Under the pieces are notes generated by a model. That model was not told the origin of the DNA and did not search any database. It was given only the letters and a program-made list of their open reading frames with translations. A DNA stretch of 64,000 nucleotides from Pseudomonas sp. H9 (GTDB taxonomy: Bacteria; Pseudomonadota; Gammaproteobacteria; Pseudomonadales; Pseudomonadaceae): positions 1-64,000 of the forward strand of contig NZ_SMOK01000004.1 of assembly GCF_004353925.1 (NCBI RefSeq), written 5' to 3'. Shown in pieces: positions 33,754 to 42,774 of the stretch (positions are counted from its first letter, which is position 1; each line of letters starts with the position of its first letter). The position numbers were made by a program, and so were the translations under genes.

Positions 33754-34704
33754 TCAGCGGGTGGAGCGGCTTGAAATCAGACGAACACCGTCAGCCAGGT
33801 GCATCGTTACAGGCAGGATTTGCGGCAGTGCCGCAACCAACTGTTCCAGCTCGGCAGTATCGTAGATACCACCAAAACGCAGTTCGCCGGCTTCCCGGTC
33901 GTTCAACTGCAGCGGGGTGTTCAGGTAGCGATTGATCAACGGCAACGCATCGCGAAGGCTGATGTCATCGAGCATCAATTTGCCCTTGCGCCATGCCGAT
34001 GCTCGGGCAGGGTCCACGCGACCGAGCTGAAGTTCGCGCCCCGGCATCAAAGTGGCCTGCATGCCCGGCGTGAGCTCCGCCCGTTGATCGTTATGCGTTA
34101 CTTGCACCGCCCCTTGGGTGAGCGTCACCGTGGTTTGCTGGGGCGCGGTCCAAACGTTGAAGTGCGTGCCGGTAACTCGGACATTGGCATTGTCGGCAGC
34201 AACGACAAAGGGCTTTTCAACATTGTGCTGTACATCAAAATAGGCTTCGCCGTCGGTCAGCACCACGCGGCGCTGATCGTTGTAGCCCAGGTACAGCAGG
34301 TCGGAGTTGCGGTTCAGCTCGACCTGACTGAGGTCCGGCAAGATCACTTGGTGTCGAGTGTCTTGTGCCGCGTAATAGCGAACGCTACCCGGTAGTACGC
34401 CAGCGGACCATCCCGTCACCCAGATGGCACCACAGGCCAGCACAACCACAGCCGCCCTTGCCCACGACGAATGATATCGCCGACGGGGTTTAGCCTTGAT
34501 CGGCGTCACCGGACGCGCAGGCAGCTGCGCACTGACGTTCCAGATCCGGCAAATGGTGGCGTACTCCGCCGCATGCGACGGGTCGGCGTCATGCCAGCGC
34601 TGAAACGCCTCGCGATCAGCATCGCTGCACTCATCAAAATGCAGGCGCATGCACCAGTCGGTAGCGATTTCACTCAAGGAAGCGGGAGGCTGTTGGTCAG
34701 GCAT
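33754..34704 (-). CDS. FecR-family anti-sigma factor, 316 aa
   Basis: The N-terminal part (ATDWCMRLHFDECSDADREAF) is the cytoplasmic sigma-binding region. A single membrane span (AAVVVLACGAIWVTGWSAG) sits near residues 85-103, and the periplasmic FecR domain follows (DTRHQVILPDLSQVELN, GEAYFDV). The start at ATG 34704 has a weak ribosome site; an earlier start at 34782 cannot be excluded. Unusually, its sigma gene is divergent (34861), while the receptor lies downstream. Confidence 0.88.
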   Translation of the reverse strand: MPDQQPPASLSEIATDWCMRLHFDECSDADREAFQRWHDADPSHAAEYATICRIWNVSAQLPARPVTPIKAKPRRRYHSSWARAAVVVLACGAIWVTGWSAGVLPGSVRYYAAQDTRHQVILPDLSQVELNRNSDLLYLGYNDQRRVVLTDGEAYFDVQHNVEKPFVVAADNANVRVTGTHFNVWTAPQQTTVTLTQGAVQVTHNDQRAELTPGMQATLMPGRELQLGRVDPARASAWRKGKLMLDDISLRDALPLINRYLNTPLQLNDREAGELRFGGIYDTAELEQLVAALPQILPVTMHLADGVRLISSRSTR

Positions 34705-34792
34705 CTTGGCCGCAAGCGCAGAAAATTTGGCCAAGCTTACTCCAACTCCTGCGGTTGCAGTTACACCCCTGAGTACCAACACGCCCGCGATT

Positions 34793-34811
34793 GAAAATTA
34801 TTCTTAATAAG
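34793..34811. promoter_or_regulatory. Weak Fur-box candidate
   Basis: By eye 11 of 19 positions match the Fur consensus. It is AT-rich and sits in the divergent gap between fecR and the sigma gene, where Fur control would be expected. Confidence 0.35.
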
Positions 34812-34860
34812 ATTAGATTCTGCAGGCTCGCAGCCAAACCCCAAACAGATCAGGTGCCTC

Positions 34861-35376
34861 ATGCAGAATCGAGGAGTGGCCGGGACCGACACCCAGCTGC
34901 TAGAAGAATGCTTCAGCCATCGCCACCGCCTGATCGCAATTGCCACGCGTATCATCGGATGCCGTAGCCAGGCAGAAGACATCGTGCACGATGCATTCAT
35001 GAAAGTGTCCGGTGCAGACGCTGCCGAGCCAATCCGCTCCCAGGCCTCTTACCTGACCCGCGTGGTACGTAACCTGTCGATCGACCATTACCGGCGTCGT
35101 CGGTTGGAAGAGCGCTTGATGTCCAGCGAGGAGGAGCACACCGAAACCCCCGCCCATCCCGCCGAATCGCCTGAAACCCTGGTCTCTGACCAGCAGTTGC
35201 TGGAGCGCATTGCCGTGGCGCTGGCCGACCTGCCACAACGTACCCGTGATGCATTCGAAATGTGCAGGATCCACGGCATGACGCAAAAGCAGATCGCTAC
35301 CGCACTGGGCGTTTCACCCGCACTGGTCAACAGCATGATCCGTGATGCCGTGCTGCGCTGCCGTGCGTTGCTGTAG
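34861..35376 (+). CDS. ECF sigma factor, FecI-like, 171 aa
   Basis: Region 2 is seen in AEDIVHDAFMKVSG and SYLTRVVRNLSIDHYRRRR, and region 4 in LPQRTRDAFEMCRIHGMTQKQIATALGV. Length is typical of iron-starvation sigma factors. It is divergent from the fecR-receptor pair, which it probably transcribes when the receptor is loaded. Confidence 0.9.
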   Translation: MQNRGVAGTDTQLLEECFSHRHRLIAIATRIIGCRSQAEDIVHDAFMKVSGADAAEPIRSQASYLTRVVRNLSIDHYRRRRLEERLMSSEEEHTETPAHPAESPETLVSDQQLLERIAVALADLPQRTRDAFEMCRIHGMTQKQIATALGVSPALVNSMIRDAVLRCRALL

Positions 35377-35415
35377 CAGCGGGCACGGCAGCACTTCAGT
35401 CAACGCTTTGTGGTG

Positions 35416-36669
35416 TTACCAGCCGCCTGGCAACCAGCCCAGCGCACTGGCAATGGCATAGGCCATGCTGCACAGGTACAGAATGACTACCATCACCTGA
35501 ATCGCCGGATGGGCAATCCAGCCGCACTGCCACGCCGGGACGATGTCACCGTTCTTGCGCGCCGAGCGCAGCATCAGGATCGGCATGATCGACAGGATCA
35601 CACCACTGAACACACCCGCGAAGTACAGTGCGTTCACAAAACCGACCATGCCGCTGTAGGCCAGCACGAACGGCGGCACACACACGATACCCAGCACCAG
35701 CAGGCGGTTTTTAGGGTTGCTTTCCGAACCCAGGCTTTTGAACTTGTCGAAAATGTTGGTCAGGAAGCTGCCGCCCAGGCCCCAGTACGAGGTCATCATG
35801 GCGCACAGGGCAAAGGTGTTGGCGGTGTAGAACGCCCACTGCCCCAGGGCCTGGCCCCACGCCAGGGTGGCCACTTCGGTCTGGTTTTCCAGGCCGTTCA
35901 GGGCAATCACCGACATCGGTACGATAGCCAGCAGAACAAAGGTGATGACCATCCCGGTGATTACCGCAATCGGCAGGCGCTTGGGGGCATGGCTGAAACC
36001 ACGCGCCATTTCCGGCACCACGTACTGGGCCGAGAAACAGAACACGGCAATGTTGAACACTGGAATCATGTAGATCCAGCTACCGTCGAACAGGTTGGCA
36101 AAGTCGGTACGCTCGTTGATCAGCGTCGCGATCACCAGCACCAGCGTCATCGAAACCATGCCAATACTGATGAACTTCTCACCCTTGCCGATGGCCTTGA
36201 GCCCCAGGTACAGCACGAATGCAGCAGGCAGGAAGAACAGCAGGCTGCCCAGTGCCGGGCTGATACCGAAAAACTCACTGAGGATCTTGCCGCTACCGCT
36301 CATGTAAGCGGTCAGGGCACCGATGCTGTTGACTGCCACCGAAAGGAAGATCGCCCAGGCGCCGAAAGAGCCGACGTAGCGTTGCGCCAAGCCACTCAGT
36401 TGGTGATGGCTACGGGTACGCAGGGTGGTTTCCGATACATAGAGCATGGAAATGGTGGTGAAGACACCAGCTACCGCCAGCCACAGCAGCAGCGGCATGT
36501 AACCGGCCAGACGGCTGGCATACGCCATCGACAGAACGCCCGCACCGATGTTGGTGCCCACGATCATCGCCACGGCCTCGACAAAGGTCAGGCGTTTGAC
36601 CTCCAGGCCCGATGACTCGGAGACGGACGCGTCAGCACCGCCCACGGCGATGTTGGGTTTTGCACTCAT
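35416..36669 (-). CDS. Aromatic/hydroxy amino acid permease (HAAAP family), 417 aa
   Basis: Eleven or so membrane spans with VEAVAMIVGTNIGAGVLSMA near residue 28 and VPEMARGFSHAPKRLP match Mtr/TyrP/SdaC-type proton symporters for tryptophan, tyrosine or serine. ATG 36669 is chosen over a GTG 12 bp earlier. It stands alone between iron-uptake genes, convergent with the sigma gene. Confidence 0.88.
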   Translation of the reverse strand: MSAKPNIAVGGADASVSESSGLEVKRLTFVEAVAMIVGTNIGAGVLSMAYASRLAGYMPLLLWLAVAGVFTTISMLYVSETTLRTRSHHQLSGLAQRYVGSFGAWAIFLSVAVNSIGALTAYMSGSGKILSEFFGISPALGSLLFFLPAAFVLYLGLKAIGKGEKFISIGMVSMTLVLVIATLINERTDFANLFDGSWIYMIPVFNIAVFCFSAQYVVPEMARGFSHAPKRLPIAVITGMVITFVLLAIVPMSVIALNGLENQTEVATLAWGQALGQWAFYTANTFALCAMMTSYWGLGGSFLTNIFDKFKSLGSESNPKNRLLVLGIVCVPPFVLAYSGMVGFVNALYFAGVFSGVILSIMPILMLRSARKNGDIVPAWQCGWIAHPAIQVMVVILYLCSMAYAIASALGWLPGGW

Positions 36670-36892
36670 GATCACACTCACTGCGTATTTATATTTGTTT
36701 CCGGAAGCACCTGAAGCGATGCATCACAGGCCCATCCTCAGGATGAAGGCGCTGTGCCATGGATATTTCGAGCGGCGGGCAAAATATCACACAAGGTGTT
36801 CGGAATAACATCCACACAGGGCGAAAGAGTGTGAACCCAGATTTCTATAAAATCCTTTAAAAGCAGATAGTTAGTGATTCAGGCGAAGGTCA

Positions 36893-36912
36893 AGCCCGAC
36901 CAAGGTCGGGCT
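36893..36912 (-). terminator. Hairpin terminator
   Basis: AGCCCGACC and GGTCGGGCT pair perfectly over 9 bp, 20 bp past the stop of the reductase gene on the minus strand. Only a weak T-run (TTGACCTT) follows. Confidence 0.65.
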
Positions 36913-36931
36913 GCCTCACAGGGATACACGT

Positions 36932-37942
36932 TCAGAATTCCAGGCAGATCTTGCCAAAATGCTGGTTGCTTTCCTGGTGGCGGAACGCGTCGACGATCTG
37001 TTCCAGGGCAAAGGTTTTGTCGATGACCGGGCGCAAGCCATTGGCATCAATCGCCCGTACCATCGCCTGTTGCTGGGCGCGACTCCCCACCAGCACACCT
37101 TGCAGGCGAATCTGGCGCACCAGCGCTTGCACCAACGGCAACTGGCCGGCTACTCCGGTCAGAATACCGATCAAGGAAATGTGCCCGCCAATGCGTGCAG
37201 CAATCATCGATTGCTCCAGGGTTGCCGGGCCGCCGACTTCAATGACGTGATCGACACCACGATTATCGGTGAGCTGGCGAACGGTTTCCCCCCAGGCCGG
37301 GGTCTTGCGGTAGTTGATCAGGTGATCGGCGCCCATGGCCTTGAGACGTTCGAGTTTCTCGTCACTGGAAGAAGTGGCGATCACCGTAGCGCCTGCCAGC
37401 TTGGCGAACTGCAAGGCGAAGATCGAAACCCCACCCGTGCCTTGCACCAGCACGGTGTCACCCGGTTTGAGCGAGTCGTCGGCCATCAAGGCCCGCCAGG
37501 CAGTCAGCCCTGCAGTGGTCAGGGTGGCGGCCTCGGCATGGCTAAAGCCCTTCGGTGCAAGGGTGAACGAGGTAGCACGCGCGGTCACCTGCTCCCGTGC
37601 ATAGCCGTCGATGCCATCGCCGGGCACGGAGGCAAAACCTTCCACTAATGGCTGGCCGTCAATCCAATCCGGGAAGAAGGTGCTGACCACAGCATCGCCC
37701 ACCGCAAATTCGCTGACGCCTTCGCCGACTGCAGTCACCACACCCGCGCCATCAGCCATCGGGATTCGCGCCTCGCTCGGCCCCCACATGCCGCTGACCA
37801 CAGCAAAGTCGTGATAGTTAAGGGAGTTGGCATGCAGCCGTACGGTAATCTCACCTGCCCTGGGCGCAGGTGCCTCGCACGTGCCGACCTGAACCTTGTC
37901 GTAACCGCCGCCGGCCTGAACGTAAATAGCCTTGCTGGTCAT
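36932..37942 (-). CDS. Zinc-independent medium-chain alcohol dehydrogenase/quinone reductase-like protein, 336 aa
   Basis: A strong AGGAGG precedes ATG 37942. The MDR fold is seen (ANSLNYHDFAVVSG, then the Rossmann motif VQGTGGVSIFALQFAKLAG), but the cysteines of zinc enzymes are absent, so an NADPH-dependent quinone or enone reduction is likely. Divergent from the second sigma gene; no functional link is evident. Confidence 0.88.
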   Translation of the reverse strand: MTSKAIYVQAGGGYDKVQVGTCEAPAPRAGEITVRLHANSLNYHDFAVVSGMWGPSEARIPMADGAGVVTAVGEGVSEFAVGDAVVSTFFPDWIDGQPLVEGFASVPGDGIDGYAREQVTARATSFTLAPKGFSHAEAATLTTAGLTAWRALMADDSLKPGDTVLVQGTGGVSIFALQFAKLAGATVIATSSSDEKLERLKAMGADHLINYRKTPAWGETVRQLTDNRGVDHVIEVGGPATLEQSMIAARIGGHISLIGILTGVAGQLPLVQALVRQIRLQGVLVGSRAQQQAMVRAIDANGLRPVIDKTFALEQIVDAFRHQESNQHFGKICLEF

Positions 37943-38041
37943 GCGAACCTCCTGTGTGGATCCGGTAAGTAGCTGATCAGTCTTGGCTGCCACTGGGCAG
38001 TGGTCAAGCGCCAGTGCTTGCGAAACATCCTGTCAAACAAC

Positions 38042-38060
38042 AATAATGCGACTAATTATC
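38042..38060. promoter_or_regulatory. Fur-box candidate
   Basis: AATAATGCGACTAATTATC matches the 19-bp Fur consensus at 14 positions by eye. It is 24 bp upstream of the sigma gene at 38084, a usual place for Fur repression of FecI-type sigma genes. Confidence 0.6.
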
Positions 38061-38083
38061 AATTAGCACGCTGGTAGCCGCTC

Positions 38084-38584
38084 ATGTCCGCTCCCGATCA
38101 TGCCGCTCTGCATACGCTCTACAGCGAACACAATGGTTGGCTGAAAAGCTGGCTACGCGCCCGCCTGGGCAATGCCAGCGATGCTGCCGACCTGGCCCAG
38201 GACACCTTTATCCGTGTACTGAACGCCCGCAATGCCCAGACGATCCGCGAACCGCGCAGCTACCTGGGGGCCATTGCCAACGCGCTGATGATCGACAAAT
38301 TCCGTCGCAAGGCGCTGGAACAAGCCTACCTGGCAGAACTGGCAAGCCGACCCGAGTGCATGGCCGACTCGCCGGAAAAACGCCTGCTGATCCTCGAAAC
38401 CCTGGTGGCGGTCGATACCTTGCTCGATGGCTTGGGCGAGCGCACCCGCAACATCTTCCTGACGGTGCAACTGGAAGGCTTGAGTTATGTCGCCACCGCC
38501 GAACGCCTGGGCGTCTCGGTGACCACGGTGAAAAAGCATTTGATCCGCGCCATGACCCACTGCCTGCTGCTGACGGACGACTGA
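38084..38584 (+). CDS. ECF sigma factor, FecI-like, 166 aa
   Basis: Region 2 (AADLAQDTFIRVLN, REPRSYLGAIANALMIDKFRR) and region 4 (FLTVQLEGLSYVATAERLGVSVTTVKKHL) are intact. The stop is immediately followed by the fecR start, so the pair is co-translated. It probably drives the receptor gene at 39638 under iron starvation. Confidence 0.92.
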   Translation: MSAPDHAALHTLYSEHNGWLKSWLRARLGNASDAADLAQDTFIRVLNARNAQTIREPRSYLGAIANALMIDKFRRKALEQAYLAELASRPECMADSPEKRLLILETLVAVDTLLDGLGERTRNIFLTVQLEGLSYVATAERLGVSVTTVKKHLIRAMTHCLLLTDD

Positions 38585-39532
38585 ATGGCACACTCGCTGG
38601 ATTACCGCACCCTGGAAGCGGCCGCCACCTGGTACGTGCAACTTAATGCCGCACCGCCCACTGATGCCCAGCTCCAAGCCTGGCAGGCCTGGCTGAGCAC
38701 AAGCCAGGCCCATGCCCAGGCCTGGGCCCGCGTGGAAAAACTCCAGCGCCAGTTCGGCAATCTGCCTGCCGACGTTGCCCTGCCGACCCTGGCCGGTGTC
38801 CGCGCGCGCCGTCGTGCCGTGCTCAAGACCCTCGCACTGCTCATGGCTGTGGGTACCACTGGCTGGGCGGTGCGCGAAAGCAATCCTGCCCAAGCACTGA
38901 TGGCTGAACTGCGTACCGGCAAAGGGCAACGACGCGAGGTCAAACTCAGCGATGGCAGCGAGCTGGTACTCAACACCGACAGTGCGGTGGATATCCGCTT
39001 TGATGGCCTTCAACGCCAGCTGCGTTTGTATCGCGGCGAGATCATGGTGCAAACCGCCAGCGACCCCGCTGCCCGCCCCTTTGAGGTACTCACCGCCGAA
39101 GGCCGGGTTCGCGCGTTGGGTACACGCTTCAGCGTGCGCAGCGATGAGGGCCAGAGCCGGGTCAGCGTATTGCAACACGCGGTAGAAATCCGCCCTGTGG
39201 ATAACCCGCTGATGATGCTGCGACTGGAAGCAGGACAATCGGTCAGTTTCACCCAACAACGTATCGGCAGCGCTCAAAGCGCCGCGCCAGGTACCGGTGC
39301 CTGGACCCAAGGCATGCTGACCGTGATCGAATGGCGTCTAGCTGACTTTGTCAGTGAACTGCGCCGTTATCGCCCCGGTGTACTGCGCTGCGCCGAGAGC
39401 ATCGCCGATTTGCGTTTATCCGGCGCCTTTCGCATTGATGACAGTGACACCCTTCTGGAAAACCTCGGTGCCTCCCTTCCGGTCAAGGTCAACTACCTGA
39501 CTCGCTATTGGGTCAGCATCGAGCCGGCCTGA
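38585..39532 (+). CDS. FecR-family anti-sigma/signal transducer, 315 aa
   Basis: An N-terminal cytoplasmic part (ATWYVQLNAAPPTDAQLQAW), one membrane span (TLALLMAVGTTGWAVRE) and a FecR periplasmic domain (REVKLSDGSELVLNTDSAVD, GEIMVQTASD) are present. It starts at the base after the sigma stop. It relays receptor occupancy to the sigma factor. Confidence 0.92.
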   Translation: MAHSLDYRTLEAAATWYVQLNAAPPTDAQLQAWQAWLSTSQAHAQAWARVEKLQRQFGNLPADVALPTLAGVRARRRAVLKTLALLMAVGTTGWAVRESNPAQALMAELRTGKGQRREVKLSDGSELVLNTDSAVDIRFDGLQRQLRLYRGEIMVQTASDPAARPFEVLTAEGRVRALGTRFSVRSDEGQSRVSVLQHAVEIRPVDNPLMMLRLEAGQSVSFTQQRIGSAQSAAPGTGAWTQGMLTVIEWRLADFVSELRRYRPGVLRCAESIADLRLSGAFRIDDSDTLLENLGASLPVKVNYLTRYWVSIEPA

Positions 39533-39637
39533 ATAATTTCAAAAAGTGGGTTGCCGATTTTCATTCTCATTCGGCTACGCAGTTAAAGCAGCAAATTCAG
39601 CTGCACCTCTGCCCAGCCAAATCGAAGGAAAACCTGC

Positions 39638-42100
39638 ATGACCCGCTCTTGCCCTCGCCCACTGGTTCGCGCCGTTCACCTGGCATTGTTTGGCCTGACC
39701 CTGGCCCCACTGCCAATGTTGGCAATGCTGCCAACGCCCGCCATGGCACAAAGCGCCAGCAAGAGCTTCCAGATTGCACCCGGGGCGCTGGGCACCAACC
39801 TGAGCCTGTTTGCGACCCGCGCCAACATCACCCTGTCGTTCGATGCCCGCCAAACCCAGGGCAAGCAATCGGCCGGCCTGCAGGGCGACTACACCGTGGA
39901 AGAAGGCCTGGCGCGGTTGCTTCAGGGCAGCGGGCTACAGGCGCAGCGCCAGAGCAACGGTGGCTATGTGTTGATCGAAACTGATAACAGCGGTGCCCTG
40001 GAGCTTGGGGCAACCACCATCAACAGCCAGTTGCTGGGCGAAACTACGGAAAACACCGGCTCCTACACCACCGCCGTATCGCGTACCGCCACCAAGTTAC
40101 CGCTTTCGATCCGTGAAACACCGCAGTCGGTCACCGTGGTTACCCGCCAGTTGATGGACGACCAAGGCGCTCAAAGCATCTCCGATGTGTTGCGCAACAC
40201 TCCCGGCGTTTCGGCCCAGGCCTACGACAGCGACCGCACCGAATTCTCCAGCCGTGGCCTGGTCATCACCAACTACCAGTACGACGGGGTCAACACCATT
40301 TATGACGGTGTCTATGGCGAAGGCACTGCCCACGTCGACATGGCCATCTATGACCGCGTCGAAGTGCTCAAGGGCGCGACCGGCTTGATGACCGGCTCCG
40401 GCGACCCATCCGCTACCGTCAACCTGATCCGCAAGAAACCCACTGCACAGTTCCAGGCCTCGTTGAGCGGCAGTGCTGGTAGCTGGGACAACTATCGCGG
40501 CGAAGCCGACGTGTCCGGGCCGCTCAACAGCAGTGGTAACCTGCGTGGGCGCTTTGTCACTGCACAACAAGACAAACAGGGTTATCAAGATCACTATCAG
40601 CAGAAGAAAGAGGTGTACTACGGCATTCTCGAAGCCGACATTACCCCCGACACCTTGCTGACTGTGGGTATGGATCAGCAGAACACCACCCCTCGCGGCA
40701 CCTCCTGGACCGGTAACCCGGTGTACTACGCCGACGGCGGCCGTACCGATTTTTCCCGCTCATTCAACCCAGGCGCTGACTGGAGCCGTCGCGACTTCCA
40801 GAACCGCACCTACTTTGCCTCCCTTGAGCAGGCCCTGGCCAATGACTGGTCACTCAAACTCAGCGTCAACCAATTGCAAAGCGACCACGACACCCGCCTG
40901 GCCTCTGCCAGTGGTGGCAGCCCGGATCGTGACGGCAACGGTATGTTTTTCTACTGGGGCCGCTGGGAAGGCCATCGCGTGCAGAACACTGCTGACCTGA
41001 GCCTGTCTGGCCCGTTCAGCCTGTTGGGACGGCAACACGACCTGGTGGTCGGCTACAACACCGCCCACTCACGTCAGACGGGTAGCACCTGGGACACCAG
41101 TGAGTTCGGCCTGGTACCCGGCAGCATTTTCGACTGGAAAGGCCATATTGGTGTACCGGACTTCCCGAAAAACGGCAAATACGAGCAGAAGAAAAGCCAG
41201 AACGGTGCCTACATCGCCACCCGCCTACGCCCGACCGATGCGCTCTCGGTGATCCTCGGCACGCGGATCAGCACCTTCAAGTATCACGACGATTACGACT
41301 ACGACGGCCTGAATCCGAACTTCCGCGACAACTCCGCCAGCTATAAAGAACATGGCGTGGTCACGCCGTATGCCGGTGTTGTGTACGACCTCAACGAAAC
41401 CTATTCGGTGTACACCAGCTACACCTCGATCTACCAACCGCAGACCAACAAAGACATCAACGGCGTTACCCTCGACCCAGTTGAAGGCGACAGCTACGAA
41501 GCCGGCCTGAAAGCCGCCTATTTCGACGGCAGGCTCAACGCCAGCCTGGCCTTCTTTCGCATTGAACAAGACAACGTCGCCGAATCGATCGGCACCAACC
41601 CGATCACTAACGAAGGCATCTACAAAGCCACCAGCGGCGCTACCACCAAGGGCCTGGAGCTAGAGATTGCAGGTGAACTGCAAGAAGGCTGGAACCTGTC
41701 GGCGGGCTACACCTACGCCCGCACCCGAGATGCCGACGAGCAACGCATCTATGGCTTCCCGATGAGCACCAGCAAACCTGAACACCTGGTGCGTGTGTTC
41801 ACCACGTACCGCCTGCCTGGCATGCTCGACAAGGTGACCGTCGGTGGTGGCGTGAACTGGCAGAGTGCGTTCTACGGCAAGATCTACAGCGGAGCTGTGA
41901 ACGACTACACCTACATCAAACAAGGCGGCTACACCCTAGTCGACCTGATGAGCCGCTACCAGTACAACGAGCACCTGAGCTTCACCGTCAACGCCAACAA
42001 CGTATTCGACAAGCGCTACCTGACCGGCCTGGGTAACTTCGACACCACCTGGTACGGCGAGCCGCGCAACCTGATGCTGACCACGCGCTGGGACTTCTAA
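39638..42100 (+). CDS. TonB-dependent siderophore receptor with STN domain, 820 aa
   Basis: A long signal peptide is followed by an STN domain (SFQIAPGALGTNLSLFATRANI), plug (IRETPQSVTVVTRQLMDDQG, VLKGATGLMTGSGDPSA) and barrel ending in LTTRWDF. This is the FhuE/FpvA type for hydroxamate or pyoverdine-like siderophores. It follows fecR by about 100 bp and completes a classical sigma-FecR-receptor operon. Confidence 0.93.
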   Translation: MTRSCPRPLVRAVHLALFGLTLAPLPMLAMLPTPAMAQSASKSFQIAPGALGTNLSLFATRANITLSFDARQTQGKQSAGLQGDYTVEEGLARLLQGSGLQAQRQSNGGYVLIETDNSGALELGATTINSQLLGETTENTGSYTTAVSRTATKLPLSIRETPQSVTVVTRQLMDDQGAQSISDVLRNTPGVSAQAYDSDRTEFSSRGLVITNYQYDGVNTIYDGVYGEGTAHVDMAIYDRVEVLKGATGLMTGSGDPSATVNLIRKKPTAQFQASLSGSAGSWDNYRGEADVSGPLNSSGNLRGRFVTAQQDKQGYQDHYQQKKEVYYGILEADITPDTLLTVGMDQQNTTPRGTSWTGNPVYYADGGRTDFSRSFNPGADWSRRDFQNRTYFASLEQALANDWSLKLSVNQLQSDHDTRLASASGGSPDRDGNGMFFYWGRWEGHRVQNTADLSLSGPFSLLGRQHDLVVGYNTAHSRQTGSTWDTSEFGLVPGSIFDWKGHIGVPDFPKNGKYEQKKSQNGAYIATRLRPTDALSVILGTRISTFKYHDDYDYDGLNPNFRDNSASYKEHGVVTPYAGVVYDLNETYSVYTSYTSIYQPQTNKDINGVTLDPVEGDSYEAGLKAAYFDGRLNASLAFFRIEQDNVAESIGTNPITNEGIYKATSGATTKGLELEIAGELQEGWNLSAGYTYARTRDADEQRIYGFPMSTSKPEHLVRVFTTYRLPGMLDKVTVGGGVNWQSAFYGKIYSGAVNDYTYIKQGGYTLVDLMSRYQYNEHLSFTVNANNVFDKRYLTGLGNFDTTWYGEPRNLMLTTRWDF

Positions 42101-42103
42101 ATC

Positions 42104-42176
42104 CGTGGGAGCGGGCTTGCCCCGCGATGCGATGTAACAGATAAACCGCAATCGCGGGGCAAGCCCGCTCCCACCG
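42104..42176. repeat. REP pair (inverted)
   Basis: GTGGGAGCGGGCTTGCCCC and its inverted partner sit between the convergent receptor and HAD genes. Confidence 0.9.
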
Positions 42177-42180
42177 GTTT

Positions 42181-42774
42181 TCAACCTTGAAGCAACGCCT
42201 GTAGCGCCCGGCAATCGGCCGCATGCCAGTCGGTCAACTCCGGCCAGGGGTTGTCCGGCAGGTTGACCAGAATGGTTCTGGCACCTGCTGCACGACCGCA
42301 ATCAAGGTCAAAACGGTAATCACCGACCATGACCATCTCGGCAGGCGCCACGCCCCACGCATCGGCCAGTTTCAGCAAGCCTCCGGGATGCGGCTTGGGC
42401 GGTGCTTCGTCACGCCCCAGCACATACTGCTCGGCAAAGCAGTCAGCAAGACCGATGGCCTCCAATGTCACGTGCGCCAGCTCGCGGGCATTGCGGGTCA
42501 GAATGCCTAACTGACACCCACGCCCAACCAGCGTGCGCACCAGCTCCACAGCCCCCACGGCAGCCTGCGAACCAATCGCCAGGTCACGTTCATGCTCCAG
42601 CAACCACGCGTGTTTGGCCGCAGCTTCGGCAGCCGGCAGCGCCGCCAGATGCGTGAGGATGTCGTCCGCCGGCGGAATGTCCAGCGCTTCGCGAATCGCG
42701 GCAAAGTCATGCACCGCGACGGTCAGGGTGCCGTCCATGTCGAACACCCAATGGCGGATTCCGTTGAGGCTCAT
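42181..42774 (-). CDS. HAD-superfamily phosphatase, 197 aa
   Basis: HAD motif I is VFDMDGTLT near residue 12. Motif II is ILTRNARE, and the Lys and Asp motifs are PPKPHPGGL and MVGDYRFDLDCGRAAG. Similar to phosphoglycolate-phosphatase-like and 5'-nucleotidase-like HADs. The start overlaps the tesB stop (ATGA), so it is translationally coupled to tesB. Confidence 0.88.
   Translation of the reverse strand: MSLNGIRHWVFDMDGTLTVAVHDFAAIREALDIPPADDILTHLAALPAAEAAAKHAWLLEHERDLAIGSQAAVGAVELVRTLVGRGCQLGILTRNARELAHVTLEAIGLADCFAEQYVLGRDEAPPKPHPGGLLKLADAWGVAPAEMVMVGDYRFDLDCGRAAGARTILVNLPDNPWPELTDWHAADCRALQALLQG

Noticed and set aside
35410..36615. Plus-strand frame of 401 codons
   Set aside because: Antisense to the HAAAP permease; Gln/His/Arg-rich as expected of a reversed membrane-protein gene.
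38153..39310. Minus-strand frame of 385 codons
   Set aside because: Antisense to the sigma and fecR genes, both of which are intact with clear motifs.
39556..39575. Fur box before the second TonB receptor
   Set aside because: Match to the consensus is poor; sigma-factor-driven transcription explains regulation better.
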